Source: Toxoplasma gondii ME49
Taxonomy: Eukaryota; Apicomplexa; Conoidasida; Eucoccidiorida; Sarcocystidae
NCBI RefSeq assembly: GCF_000006565.2
Contig: NC_031477.1
Span: 3,132,043-3,196,042 of the forward strand
DNA length: 64,000 nucleotides
Direction: 5' to 3'
The position numbers and the translations under genes are program-made. Numbering within the stretch: the stretch's first letter is position 1; each line of letters opens with the position of its first letter. The notes below the pieces were generated by a model. That model was not told the DNA's origin. It made no database searches and worked only from the letters and a program-made list of their open reading frames with translations. Shown here in pieces: positions 1 to 13,233 of this stretch.

Positions 1-12
1 ACACATAAGCAT

Positions 13-15
<3 letters not shown>

Positions 16-46
<31 letters not shown>

Positions 47-620
47 TCTCGACAGATATGCGCACATATATGAGTGCACATACGTGTATATAAGTGTATA
101 TTTGCATACGTATGTATCGGCAGAGTCTACCTAGAGGAGGCATAGTTGTAACCGGTGCATGCGCTTGCCTGCGTCTGTACATGAAATACTATATGGATAC
201 ATTGCGAGTGTATTGCCATATCGATAGCACTGCTGGTCCTCAACTTCTTTCCAATTTGTGAGACCAACAGGACTAGAGTGGGCCAGCACTCCGTAAATGC
301 ACAGTCACTTATTGATGAAGACAAAACATTTAACACTACTCTTTCGCGCAAAGCTTTAAAAGCAGTGACTGATTTAGTTACTATGGGGGGAAGCTGAGAA
401 AACTGGAGAGTGAGGCCGGGACTCTAAACTGTGAACTCTCCTCACGAACATATAGATAGACAGGCAGACAGATAGGTAGATAGAGAGATGAATAGATAGA
501 CACACAAATTCGTATATATATATATATATATATCGACGTGTATGCACATTCGCGTATGTACACATATGCATATATTTGTAGGTATTTATCTAGAATTACA
601 CGAGTACATGCCGAAACGTA
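16..620. other. Left edge: TA microsatellites and possible terminal exon of the SPAG17-like gene
   Basis: This stretch holds TA runs (16-43, 513-533) and ATAG/TCTA-rich sequence. On the minus strand a polypyrimidine run near 495-440 is followed by acceptor-like AG sites. One, before about 396, would add a few residues and a stop to the upstream exon in the right phase. A second open stretch at 351-127 could instead be an exon. Neither can be chosen from sequence alone. Confidence 0.3.
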
Positions 621-621
621 C

Positions 622-1007
622 CTTCGTCAAGAGGCAGCGATTTGTCAAAATTTCCTCCATGACCTTGTTTGCTTTGGGCGAACAAGATCTCGTCATCCGC
701 CACTTTGAAGCGTCCGACGCGGCTGCCATCAGGACGACAAAACAACCAGTGTCCAGGAATTCCTTGATCTTTTCTCCCTGAACTTGCAAACGCAGGAGAG
801 GCAGAACATGGCAAGCATGGAAAGAAAACCAAACGCTTTACACGCAGGTGGAGACACGCAAACTCGCCTACCCTGTGGGCGCCTACACGCCAGACCAGGA
901 AGCAGCCGGGAGCCATGATATTCTCACTGAATACAGAGTATCCATATATATATATATATATAATCATATATAGCGAGGGAGAGAGAGACTTAGACATTGA
1001 GAGAAAG

Positions 1008-1041
<34 letters not shown>

Positions 1042-1945
1042 ATACGTTTACATACATACATGACGGTTGAGGCGAATCCAGAGAAGGGCGTCTTTTTAAA
1101 GAGGAGACAAATTAGGTTTTTTTCACCTCGCTCGATGCAAGAAGAATGGTTTGGCAGCGAAACGGGCAAGTCTCGTAAGTCATCGATCGGTCCCCACGCA
1201 ACTGCTCCTTCATTTAGGAGGAAACGATATACGACTGTAACATGCAGAAGGAAGTAGAACGCACAGACTCACCTGTAGGCACACAACTCATGCCTATCAA
1301 TATCAATACGCATATGAAGTCACATTTGTACACCTCTAGTTATAAATGTGTACATCGGTCTACCGGTAGTAACATTATTTACATGGATGCGAACGTATGT
1401 GTGGGCACCCTGCAGCCTGAACGTAACCGTATTTCAATATCATTATGACGACCTCTGCCTCTCGGGTGCTCCTTTGCGTCCACATGTCGATGCAAATTGA
1501 TCGAGAGTGAACTATGAATTTGTACTCATGTATACAACTGCATGCACGCGTACGACTGAGTCGATTTGATACAGATATTTCTCGAACGGGAGTTAATCGC
1601 AACGCCCCACCGTTTGCGAAGGCTTCATGCGCGGCCTCTGGACTGAGAGGAAGTTCCTCGTCCAAAGGCAAAGTGTCGAGCGCCGCGTCTACGAAATGTC
1701 GCAGAGAGGCGAGATGCCGAGCAGGGGGCTGGTGGCTGCTCGAGAGCCGCAGGGAAAATTCCTCAGGCGAAGGATTGCGGAAGGCAACCGTTCCGTCCTG
1801 TGATTCAAATCCAAGAAAGAAAGACAAAGCAGAGAAAGACCAGATTTGCGCGAGGGTAAAACGCGTCTCGTACTCTGCTAGCGATTACGCAGAGGAAAAG
1901 AGAGATAAACATACATACATGCATACATACATACAGATACAGATA

Positions 1946-1982
<37 letters not shown>

Positions 1983-2768
1983 GTATATAATTGTATTTGT
2001 CCTCAGATGTATGCCTTAGACATAAGCCTAACAGATGTAATCAGGCACGGTGAGTCACGTTCCACTTCATTCATCAACCGCGCTCATGTAAACAACGAAA
2101 ATCATCTCCCGTTCTTTTGTATTCCCTGAGGGCACAGATATCTGTAAATCGCGATGTCTGCATCTATCTGCATCTGCATGTCTCAATACCTAAGTGTGCA
2201 TCCACGAAGAGCTATGTGTAGCGATATAAATGTATAGTTTGGAATGCAAGAGCAGGCGCGTGTATGGGTGTGTGTGATTTAAACAGCGTAGATCTCTGCT
2301 TCGCATGTCCTTGCTTGCAGACGAGAATGGGGAGATCTCCCGTCCTTTCATACAGGAAAGAAAGTCTCTATTCTGCCGGAGAGCAGCCATCTGAGAACGC
2401 GGCCGTCTGGGAATGTCCTTCTCTGTATTTCAAAGTCTTCTGGGCATCCAAAGTAAAGCGCGTTTTCACTCAAAGCGAACTTTGTCTGCACACGCGGCTG
2501 CATGGTCGGTTGGTCTTCCTCTAGAACGTCGGACTTCTCAGAATAAAGTCCAGTCGAGAAGGCGTACAGCTCCCTACAGATCGAAGAGAGAATAGACGTC
2601 TCCCTCTTTCAGCGTGGAGTGAAACAAGTAACAGACAAAAGAAAGTCGTCCTCACAGGGGAGCACATGCTCTGCTTCTTCGAAGCAGTGTCCTTTAAACA
2701 CCGCGTAACTGCCTACTAGCAAAGTAACTGTGCATCTACACTAAACAAGAAAATGTATTTATCGAAGA

Positions 2769-2817
<49 letters not shown>

Positions 2818-2941
2818 CGTAAAGGTTGGGCAGGCACAGCAACAGGAGAGCGAGGGAGGCGCGTAGACAAGCCGACAGATACAACGCTAGATACAGAGGG
2901 ATAGGAATCTCTGGACACACAGAGTGCTGTAAACATACATA

Positions 2942-2977
<36 letters not shown>

Positions 2978-5900
2978 CATATATACATATACATATATAT
3001 ATATATATACATATATATATGTATGAATAGCATGTACGTGATAGAGGAGGGCTAACTGAAATCGGCAGGATGATAGGGATGTAGAGTGTTCGCACAGCTC
3101 ACAAGCGGAAAGGCAACGTGGACGAGAGAGTTCTTGTAAGTATCGAGTTTTATTGTAGACGTAGAACGATACGCATGCACATCGACATGCACACATGCAG
3201 CCACACCTGCAGGCGTATGCTCACACCTAGATTCGAACATGCATATCCAAATCCCTACTTCTATGCACGGACGTCAGGATACGCGCGCACATACAGAAGC
3301 ATGCGTTCATACAGAGAAAGAAGGGAGCGTGATAGAGAGAGATAACTTTAGATGGATGAACGGATACATGAGCATGTGCCAGTGCGAGGAGGCGTAGTCG
3401 AGAGTCTTTGTGTCGGTTGCTACGCTCGTCAAGTCATCGAGTGTCTGTCTTTTTATACCCGTAGCTTTGCTTCAGACGCTTCCAGAGAGCAGCGTCGTTA
3501 CCTTCCCAGATGGATCCGTCCGGTGTGACCTGCACGACGCTGCCTGCGATGCACAGTTGGAGAAACAAGCCGATTACGACTGTTCTTTGCTTCGGCGCAG
3601 CAAAGGACGTTCTGACGCGATCGAAAGACCTTCTGCTCCTTCAGATGCGCGCCTGCATGCGTCCCCTCTGGCTCGCGGCGGGTCACCGGCATGCGCAACG
3701 AAGGAGCGAGGCTGAGTGTGGAAGTGGGTAAGCTTCCCCAGGCGCGCGTCTCACGCATGTGGAGAGGCCCATCGCTCCAGACGTTCTGCGCTTCATGAAC
3801 GTTCAGGAAAGGTCATTGCCTTGTGTGCATTTCTACGCCGTTGCAGGTTCTCTCCCCGTCTCTCTTTGACGCATGCATTTCTCTTCCTGGGTATGTTGTC
3901 TCCCTGATCGCGTTCCTCTTTTTCCGTTTTGGACTTGTGTGTTTGTCTCTCTTTCTCCTCGCTTTTTTCTCTGTCTCGCGCCTCGCCCTCGTCCGTCTCG
4001 GATTTCCAGGCTCTGCTCTGTTTGTGAGGGATTGGACCTGTTTCGAGACTCGTACCCTTCGCTCGTCTTCTCTCTCGCCTTTTTTTGTTCCTCACCTCCG
4101 TCTGCTTCTTTCCGAGTCTTGTACCTCAACCTTTCCTCTCTCACGTCTACTTTTTCGCTCCTTCCTTTCTCGTTTCCTCGCTTTCTTCTGGCCCTTTCAG
4201 TCGTTCCCCAATCTCCCTCCCGTCGTTTTTTTTGTTCTTGAAAGGGAGATCGCCGATCCAAGAAGCTTCCGCGCAATCTAGAGCGTTCTCGTCTGCGCTT
4301 CCCAGTGCCGGTCGAGGACCCCAGCTCGACTGCTGCTGGTTCTTCCTCGTACGCGTCTTTCGCGGCTCAGGTTTCAGACTCCACTCACCGGTGGGGAACG
4401 TGAGGGCGACGGCTGCTCGCGCGTTCTGGACTTCTTCCGCGAGAAGCGTTCTTCCACTTCTGCCCGCGTCCATCAGCTCGACCGTGTGTGCGGCGATGTG
4501 CAGCCGGGTCTGATCCTCGAAGTGTGAGACGAAGCTCGCCAAGGACGCCGTCTCCAGCCAGAAAATGTTTTTTCTCGCGAGGTCGACATCCTCCACAACA
4601 GGTCCTTTCTGGTTCTCCTCAGGCTCCTGCCTCGAACTGCTCACCAGTCCAGTCTTCTCCTTCTCTCTGTCTTTGCCGGCGGCCTCCTTTCCTGGCTGGG
4701 ATGCGCCTTGCGGCGCGGCCAGCAACGCGAGAGAGGCCTGGACACCGGCTTCGAGAAAGACCCTCAGCTCTTCGCATGCTTCTGCAAACGCCTGGTCTTC
4801 CCTCAAAAAAAACGTCGAGCTGGTCGAGGGCCGAGTCACACTCACGCTGCGCGACGCATGCAGCGGCTCAGGACAGAAGCGAGGCTCTCGCCGAACCTCA
4901 GTGCCGGCGTCCGTCTCCTCAGCATCTGCGGCACAAGGCGCAGCGAGATGCTGAAGCAAAGGCACCGTGCGTCAGTGCGAAGGGAAGCAAGAAAACCAAG
5001 TAACGGAGACGTTGAACCACGGCAGAAACTGCTCCGCATGCACAGAGGCCAAGCCCCGGGAGACACAAATGCCGTAAATCGACTCCAGCATTCACAAACG
5101 GTGGTCAAGAAACACAAGCTAGACGAGACATAGACGGCAACAGAAGAGTTGAAAGCGCGGTGAACGACGCAGTTGCCCGTTTCACGACACCGCGCGTTTC
5201 GCATTGAATGGGCAAGTCAAGAACAGAGGACAGCGATTCCACGGCGATCAGACAGCGCGTAAAGCGAGGCAGGAGGAGGTCGGCCGTGAGTGTCTGCGCG
5301 GTGCAGCGTTTGCCGTTTCCCGCCCTGGAGTTCTTTGCTACGGAAGTCCTACGTTTCCTGAGTCTCGGTCTCTTCAGCTTCTCGGTTTCCTGCTGCTGTT
5401 CAAGGCGTTCTTCGAACTCGAGCTTTTCCAAATTGGGGAATGGAAACAGTCGCCCTGCTCCTGAGGTGCCCGTTGCCACCGAGATCACCGAGTCGTCGTG
5501 AGGCATGAGAGTCTGCTCTAGAAGACGGAGATTTCCGTGCCGCTCCCTGTCGAGGTCGGCGAGACATGTTGGCGTTTGGTATTCCTCTGTATCTCTCGAA
5601 AGTCGATGGAAAGAGAGAAATTCGTACAGACTCGGCACCGGAACCATTTCGAGAGACTCCCATTCGTGCGACAAGACACACCCGGGGCGAGGGCTGCAGA
5701 CAGAAAAGGAGAAAAGGCAGAGAGACCGAAAGCGAATTGTTTTGAGGACCGTCGTTTGCCAGCGAGATGAGAGAGGTTGGGCGTACGATGCAGCGAAGAC
5801 AGTCAGTAGAATTCTGAGAAGAACTTGTCTTTTCTGCGAACTCAAACTCGAGTTCCAAGGCACACAAATCCGCACAGAGGCAGGCTCAGGTTAGTGTTTG

Positions 5901-7137
5901 AAGAGCTTCACAATTCGCCTTCCTCGTCTGCGCGAATAACACAGACATGATGAAAGTCTTCCATTTGTAATCATACCTGCAGTCGAATCCACGCATTTGT
6001 GCAAATATATTTATATATATTTATATAGATAGATAGATAAGCGGAAAAAAGGAACCCTCACAAAGATACAAGTGTGTGCCTAGTTGTATGCATAGAAACG
6101 TATACGCAGCATTAGGTGTACAACGAGTCAGCTCAGACATGTCATGCTTCACAAGAATGTATGAGTGTGAGACACAGCCTTTCTGTCTGTTACACATTCT
6201 GGGGTGATTCGAGGGGGAGCCAAAAAAGAGACTCAACCTAGCAAGAGGCCAGACTGCAAATTGCCGCGCAGGTAGCATCAGAAACGAAACCTCAAGACAT
6301 CAATCTCGGCACAAGCACTGGTCTGAATGTGTTTTCTCTCCCTTCTCAAAGCTTGTGGAAAAACGGAGAAGCGCATGTACACGGCTGAAAACTTGCAGGT
6401 GGATGCGCAGTTCCAAAAAGGTTTTCCCTTTGCACCCCCAACTACAGACGCGTCACGAACTGTCTTGGCAGTCGAAAGTATCCACCGAGTGGACTTCTTT
6501 TAGAATCTGTGCTGGGTCGAAAGATAGGCATTTCATTCTTCCTCAGAAAGCGGCGACTTCGGTCGCTGAATCACCTTTATTTTAGGAAACAGACAACTTT
6601 TCAAACTCACTGCTGTACTTCCTTCCTCACCGGTGGTAGAGCGCCAGCAAGAGAGTATCCGATCGGGGGACATAACGCTGGGCAATATACATTCCGGGAG
6701 TCCTTAGAGTTTCGCTGAGAGTATCGATGAGCTGGGGTGGAGTGAGTTGTTCGTGGAAGGTGCGAGAAACCGACAAGGAAGGCGTCGGGGCATTTGGAAA
6801 AAGAGACTTCAGCAGAAACTCGAATTCGAGGAGAAGCAGCAGATGGTCAGTTTGCTTCGGAGGAAGCTCAGGGAAAAAGGGATACACCCGGCAGAGCACG
6901 GCGACGCTGCAAGCACAAAGAGGCCGGTGCAGCTTACGAAACGCAAACGTCGGCAACGCGGTCCGGTGTACAAACAACGCATCGGTCGAGGGACGGACCA
7001 GGTGAATGGAGAGGTCGCGAAAGGCAGACGTAGCAGTGGACGCATGTTAAGGTAGAGGCATCTAAACCACATGTGATAGAGAGAGACACGAGCAACGATG
7101 GAGACAGATATCGAATGAGATGGATACAGATAAAATG

Positions 7138-7190
<53 letters not shown>

Positions 7191-7712
7191 TACATAGATA
7201 CACAGAGAGATGTAGATAGAGATATACATGTAAAGAGGTATATTCAGAATCGCATACCGCCTTGAGGGAGGAACGGCGAGGGCAGAGACTTCTCGAGATA
7301 AACTGCCTGGTAGTACTCGAACGCTCCCATAAAGTTCACCGGAAATATCTTCCAGACTTTCCTTTCCTTCTTCGAGTTTCTGACCCTTCAGCCTTCGTTG
7401 CGCTCGATCTCGATACGCGACAAATGCGGTGTGGTTTAGCGAATTCAATCCTTGAGGCCTTGTCTCCCTGTAGACCAGAAAGATGCGAACATACCAGCTC
7501 ATCTGGTTGAGTAAAAACATGCACGGTCCGAGAATGTTTACTCTACTTTCAAACCCGTGAAACATATATATATATATATATATATATAAATGAGTTTCTG
7601 GACGCATGACCGCACAGTAGGTACAAGATGGCGCATCTATACCTACATAGAGATATAAATACAAGTAGGTATCCAAGTTTATATGCAGTGAGGCGCGTCT
7701 GTGTATACGCTT

Positions 7713-7760
<48 letters not shown>

Positions 7761-10221
7761 CGCATGCTTCGGAATGTCTCATGTTGATAGAAAAGAGAGA
7801 TGGTTTTGGATCTGCCATCCTTGGCTCGGTCACTTTGAGGTTGTGCCGGTGGGTTGTTTTGAGAGACAAATCTTTAGACCGCTGCGTGAACATATCAAGT
7901 TAGGTTGGAACACACCCTTCAGAAGCAAGCGCGTCTGCTCTCCTCTTCCAGGCGAGTTCGTTTTCTCGCATACGGAGTTCTTTGTTTTTTCTTACTTGGC
8001 GGCGGTGTTTTTTCCTGCGGTCTCTGATGGACCTTCTGGCCGCCCACCTTCACTATCGGGGACAGCAGCGCTGCACGGATAAACATTTAAATGGGGGTAC
8101 CGCGTTTTTGTCCCTCGCGATAGCCCCAGTGGCCAGTCAGTGCCCTCTCTTACATGTCCTCAGGACGAAGACACAGTGTGACAACATAGCTGTGGGAGAA
8201 GTGTTGAAGAGAATGTGCGAGACACAGAGAAATGCAACATTCAAGAAGGCATGCCCAATGACCCATTTCTTCCCCTTACACCGTGTCTACCGCCTCTATA
8301 CAAAACCACATGCAGCCAAACAATGGCACTCTTCCAAACCTGTACGTTTACATACATATATATATATATATATTCATATATGTGTATATATATATATATA
8401 TTTATACATATATATATATATATATATGAGTCTCTTCTTACGTCTGAACAGAGGTCTTTAAACAAGACAGGTGACTCGTTTCTGGATGTGACTCTCTCAC
8501 CTGATTTGGGAAGTGACATTTTCCTGAACTTGTTCCATGACGCAGTGGAGAAAGAGGGCACTGTCCTGGTGCTCGGCTGCGATGGAGGAGAAGAGTGCAT
8601 CGTACACCCTGGGAGAGCAGAGAGCAAGCAGAAGCAAGGCGAGAAAGACTCAGGTGATTGAGTGACAGAACGTCCGTATAAGGCCTGCCAGGAGGCTTCC
8701 CGGTCTCGGCGGAATCGATTCGTGTCTGAAGTTGCATCGAAAAAAACCAGCGAATCTACGCGCTTCTACAACGTTTCGCCGCGCTGGTGCGACGGTTGCA
8801 CACAGTAGTCCTTGGGGTACCGGACTCCCCGCAAAACTTCCAACCTTTAAAGGAAATACTTCCACGCGACCAGCTCGTACTGTGGACTCTGCGGTTGGCC
8901 AGGGGGTGGCCGACAGGGGCTGCGAGAGAGGAGTTGTGCAGAAAGAAGCGAGGAGAGTCGCGACTTTCAAAAGAGTTCGAACGACATGTCTACCTCCACA
9001 GAAAGCATGAAGGGAAACTTCCTCGAGGAGGATGAAAGCAGAAAGAAACAAAGCCGAGAAAGCAGAGAGACTCGTCGTTTGTGTTAGCTTGGAAGTGCCA
9101 CAATTCGGTGTGGCGCTGAAAGTTATGGGTCGCACCGAACGTATGCAAACACTAGCTGTCTTGGTGAAGGGAGGGTATCGTCCTCCACGGTTGAATAGCA
9201 GTCATCATTAGCTTGTTCCTTCGAGAGTGAGACAAGGAGAAAAACGAGCACCTGCCTTGTCGTCGTCTACACTGGAGGTGAGATTGCAACGCTATCTTGG
9301 CTTCCCCGCTGCGGAACTGTAGGTCAGCGCCCCGCACCGCCACCCCATTTTCTCGGAAAGAAAAACGCAAGCAAAAACGGAAAAAAACATGAAAAAACCT
9401 ATCGGGGAAGCGCGTCACGCACGACACCACTCTGAGGCCTGTTCGAGGGACCAAAGACAACACGCAAGCCACGAACTGTCAGATTGGAGACGAATGCAGA
9501 AAGACTGAAAAGCGACTTTCTGTGCACTGCCGGTGTCCCCCAACTCGATCGACAAGAATATGCGTCGCAGGACGCTGTAACAGGTGGAAGTGCTCTTTTC
9601 TGAGAAGACCTCGATCTCTCACAGTCTGTTCTCGCTGAGACTCGGCAGAGGCTTCCCGGGGTCGCCGCCGCGGATCCCGACGTCTCCAGAATGTGCAGAC
9701 GATCTGTCTCTGTCAAGCGCGTCTTGTTCCTTCTTTCCAGAACTCTTCTTTTTCTTCTTCTTCTTGTCGTCGTCGTGCGTCGAGAGCTCTTGTTCTTCTT
9801 CCTTCTTCCCTCCGCGACGACCGCTCCCGAGTCCCGCCACAGAAGGGCCAGCCTTTGCCCGCAGGAAAGCGTCTCCTGGGAGTCCGAAGGTAGGCTCTAA
9901 AAACTTGGCAGCTTCCACACGACGTGTCTGCGAAAGAAAAACAGAAAAAGCTGCTTTCTCCTGCATCACCTGCAAGCTTTTCCTCGCAATCAGAGACCAC
10001 GGTTGAGCCAGAGACTCCTGCCTGCAGAGACAAAACACACACGCGGCTCCGGAGCTTGTCGACCGATATCTGTGTCGAAATTAACTGACGGAACTGGGTC
10101 AAGGCGAACATATGCAGGGAACGAATTGCTGTCCTGAGGCATCTAAATAAACACATATTTTCATATTTTCATGTCCACGTGAGAAACGTGGAGACACTTT
10201 CACGCCTCCAAACATATATCA

Positions 10222-10253
<32 letters not shown>

Positions 10254-11509
10254 AACATTGCCATACTGTTCAACACTGCTGATAGAGAATACGCCTGCGG
10301 TAAAGTGACTGGATACTTCCCCTGTTACGTTTGCCTCTAACCACGTGTATGAACAAGTAGACATATCTACATAGTAATGTGTTTAAGTATTTAAAGATTT
10401 AACTGTCTACTATACGTATATATATATATATATATATGTATGTTGGTCTCACTGTCTAATGTTGGGTATTGTTTCCATGGCTGTCCTGGAGAATTCGCTT
10501 CCTGGAGGAGCTTGGTTGATGGTTTGGTAGAAGAGATGCAGGTCTGTCGGCAAACGATCGAAGCTGCTGTGTTCCCTCAGTTCCGTCACGGACTTTGGCG
10601 TGAGAAATAAAATCAAGTCGACTGCCAGGCGTTTCTCGGAGAGGGCGGCGCACAGCTCAGGACTCCAAGGGACTTCGAGAAGAACGAAGAGGACATCTAT
10701 CTGGTCGACGACAGCGTCCCTCTCTTCGTCTGTTCGCTCTTCGTCGCCGCGAGGCTGTCCAGAGACATGCGTTTCCCCTAGCTGTAGGTTTCGAGGCACC
10801 GCGCCGGTGTCGGAAGCCAAGGACTCTTTCAAGGGCGTTCTGTTCTCTTCCGTCGTCCGCCTGTTCCCCCCCGAGAGACTTGGTGCCTCTCCCAGCGACA
10901 CGCCCGGCTGAGGCGATTCGCATTCTTTTGAAAGGCTTTGCTCAAGTGCGCCTTTCTGCAAAATATTTAGGCGTCGCCTCTCAACCGCCGACAGATACTC
11001 TGCGCGAGCTTGAGCCAGGGATCTCGCAAAATCTTCCTCCTGCCACACAGAAAAACAGGCAACAGCAATAAGGTCTCCATCGCTATCCATACACACACAG
11101 GCACACATGTACGTACACATATAAATGTATGCATACATAAATTTGCACATACATAAATTTGCATATACATATACACAGATATATATATATATATATATAT
11201 GCATGCGTGTGTATATGTGGGTGTTTATGTATCAGTCAATATACGTTTCTTTACATGGTTCGATGAATTGCAAGGGTGCCTGTAAAGCGGGAGGGGACGG
11301 GGCAGCAAGAGAGAAAGAGAAAGAAGGGGAGCAAGATGCTCACACTTAAAGAAGCAGAAACAAGGACAGATGTGCGTCCGAATCTGACACTCAGATGGGC
11401 GCCTGGCTACTCCTGCGCTTTTCCCACTTTCACGTGAGTTAACTGTTTAACTGCGAAATCGAACAGACAAAAAACGTTTCAATACAAACACGGGCACATC
11501 CATGCTGAC

Positions 11510-11546
<37 letters not shown>

Positions 11547-11992
11547 AGTGATTGTGTTTACGTGTAGATATATGTAGACAAAGAGATTTGCCTGGAAAGG
11601 TGGATTTCGTTTCCGCGTAGCAAGAGCTTTTGTTTCTTCAGTGGCATTTCTCCCGATGTAGAAAGGTTTTCTTTTTTGGTATTGCGAGGAAGATACAGTT
11701 CTCTTTGCTTTCTGCTTTGATCGACCGAATCGACCGTCGCCTTTTACCTTCATCTCACTTCCCAATTTCGCCTTGGCATCTTGAATCAAAAGACTCTTGG
11801 CCCGGCCATACTCAAACACATCTTCCAGCGTGATGAGGACAATCTCAGGAAGAGCTTCCTGTGCAGAAACAGACATCTCCACAGATCAACAGAGGCGTGT
11901 ATGTTTACAAAGAGCCTTACGGACGGCTATGCACCGAATAAGACGAAATACGCTCATCTCCAGAGTGGCAGAGAAATCTACATGATTTTACC

Positions 11993-12028
<36 letters not shown>

Positions 12029-13233
12029 CATATATACATATATATGCATACTTATGTGTAGACACAGTTGTGTTCAGACGTAGAGACTATAAGAAATAAT
12101 CTGTGAACTGAAATATCTGCATGCCTCAGAAATGAACAGATACTTTAGAAGCAGGTAATCGAATTCTCTGGGCTGCTTTTTGGCCTCTGTTGGTCGTTCC
12201 ACCACATACGCGCCTACAAATGTGGAGAAGTATAAATGTTCATAAAGCCGTCTACAATGAGCAAATAGATAGGTGTGCGTCTATGTGCGCCTGTAGGCAT
12301 ACTTAAGTGCAAAAGGGGTGTGTGAACGTAAAGAATTTTTCTTGTCGCTTTCTTACGGGCCACCAACTCGTTCGACTACACACGCGGGATATCGGTTTTT
12401 CCATTCGCAGAGGTTTCTCGTGTCATTTTCCTTCCACTGCAGTTCCCGAATCTCTCAGAATGCTCTCGCAGTTTCACAGGTTAACAGCAAAGAAACTCTC
12501 ACCGCACAATCACTCGAAGTGTCGCCGGCGCTTGGGGTGGATCCCTGTTCTCCTGCGGAAGGCTGTGGAAGGAAACAGAGGCATGACGCTTCGACTAGAT
12601 AGTGCGTATCATCCGTCTCTCGGGAGGCAAAACTTTCTTCTATATGGCAGTAACCACGGTTATGGAGAGATAACGTAAATACCCACTTACGGACAGGAAC
12701 GGATTGTAGACGCCAGATCTGTAAAAAATCGTTTTCTCGCTCGTACCAGTGAAGCTACTTGTGTCTTACCCTAGGCTCTTCGACACGAGGCAAGCAGAAC
12801 CCCTCTTGCGTCACTGCTGCTGTGTGGCGCATTGGGGGATACTACATACCTCGTCGTTTTGAGCAGTTTGAGGCCTTCCATGGGCATTTTGTAAATTCTC
12901 TAAAGATACCCGGAGTTGTGTCGCAATGTCGCCTGTCTCAGCGTTGCCCCTAGAAGGGTCACTGGATGGTTTTTCTTCGTCAAGGACGAGAACGACTGTT
13001 GCGCTGTGGATGGTTGGGGGCTTCACAGCGAGGGAACAGGCCACTTCTGGCTCGAGGGTAATCCCCAGAAGCGGATTTCTGTCGATATCTCTGTTGTTTT
13101 TCTTTCCACTTCCGGCTGCTTTGCCTTGGGGATTCGCCACTCCTTTAGTATCTGTGCGTCCTCCACTGGAGGAGCCTTTCGGGGTTGCTTTCGAGTTGGC
13201 TTTCCCTCCTCCTTTCCCCCCTGGAGCTGCCAT
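622..13233 (-). CDS. SPAG17: SPAG17/PF6-like axonemal central-apparatus protein, multi-exon, 3' end not certain
   Basis: Family role: SPAG17 (PF6 in Chlamydomonas) is a large scaffold of the C1a projection of the axonemal central pair. Minus-strand exons that close in phase: 13233-12850 (ATG), 12562-12503, a short one near 12167-12126 (its 5' border is unsure), 11858-11748, 11039-10453, 10133-10043, 9927-9623, 8608-8501, 7467-7258, 6906-6631, 5693-5342, 4950-4389, 3543-3502, 2439-2354, 1797-1557, 1234-1127, 777-622; about 1240 residues. Segments collinear with vertebrate SPAG17 as I remember it are: IDVLFVLLEVPWSPELCAAL (exon at 11039), LFLHCVMEQV (8608), SDTLLLALYHRPRPG then SHEWESLEMVPVPSLYEFL (6906/5693 junction), and beta-rich FPDG/FFPDG repeats (2439/1797 junction). 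The N-terminus is Gly/Lys-rich and the 9.9-kb exon has a poly-Lys run. After 622 it may end at a short exon near 396-379 or run off the window. An alternative is another PDG-repeat axonemal protein. No signal peptide or membrane segment is seen. Confidence 0.72.
2770..3023. repeat. (TA)n microsatellite pair inside an intron of the SPAG17-like gene
   Basis: There are two blocks. One is an almost pure 46-bp TA run at 2770-2815. The other is an interrupted TA array at about 2938-3023, punctuated by ACATATA units. Both lie in the intron between the exons at 3543-3502 and 2439-2354. The repeated Tyr-Ile reading frames here come from the repeat. Confidence 0.9.
7142..7191. repeat. Compound (TA)n(GA)n microsatellite
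   Basis: About 30 bp of TA passes directly into about 20 bp of GA. It is intronic in the SPAG17-like gene, just downstream (minus strand) of the exon ending at 7258. Related TA runs sit at 1008-1035, 1943-1985, 7720-7758, 8349-8427, 10222-10243, 11511-11543 and 11994-12017, all in introns of the same gene. Confidence 0.9.

Noticed and set aside
8650..9135. 161-codon minus-strand frame between two SPAG17-like exons
   Set aside because: The flanking exons (9927-9623 and 8608-8501) join directly in phase, so this lies in an intron.
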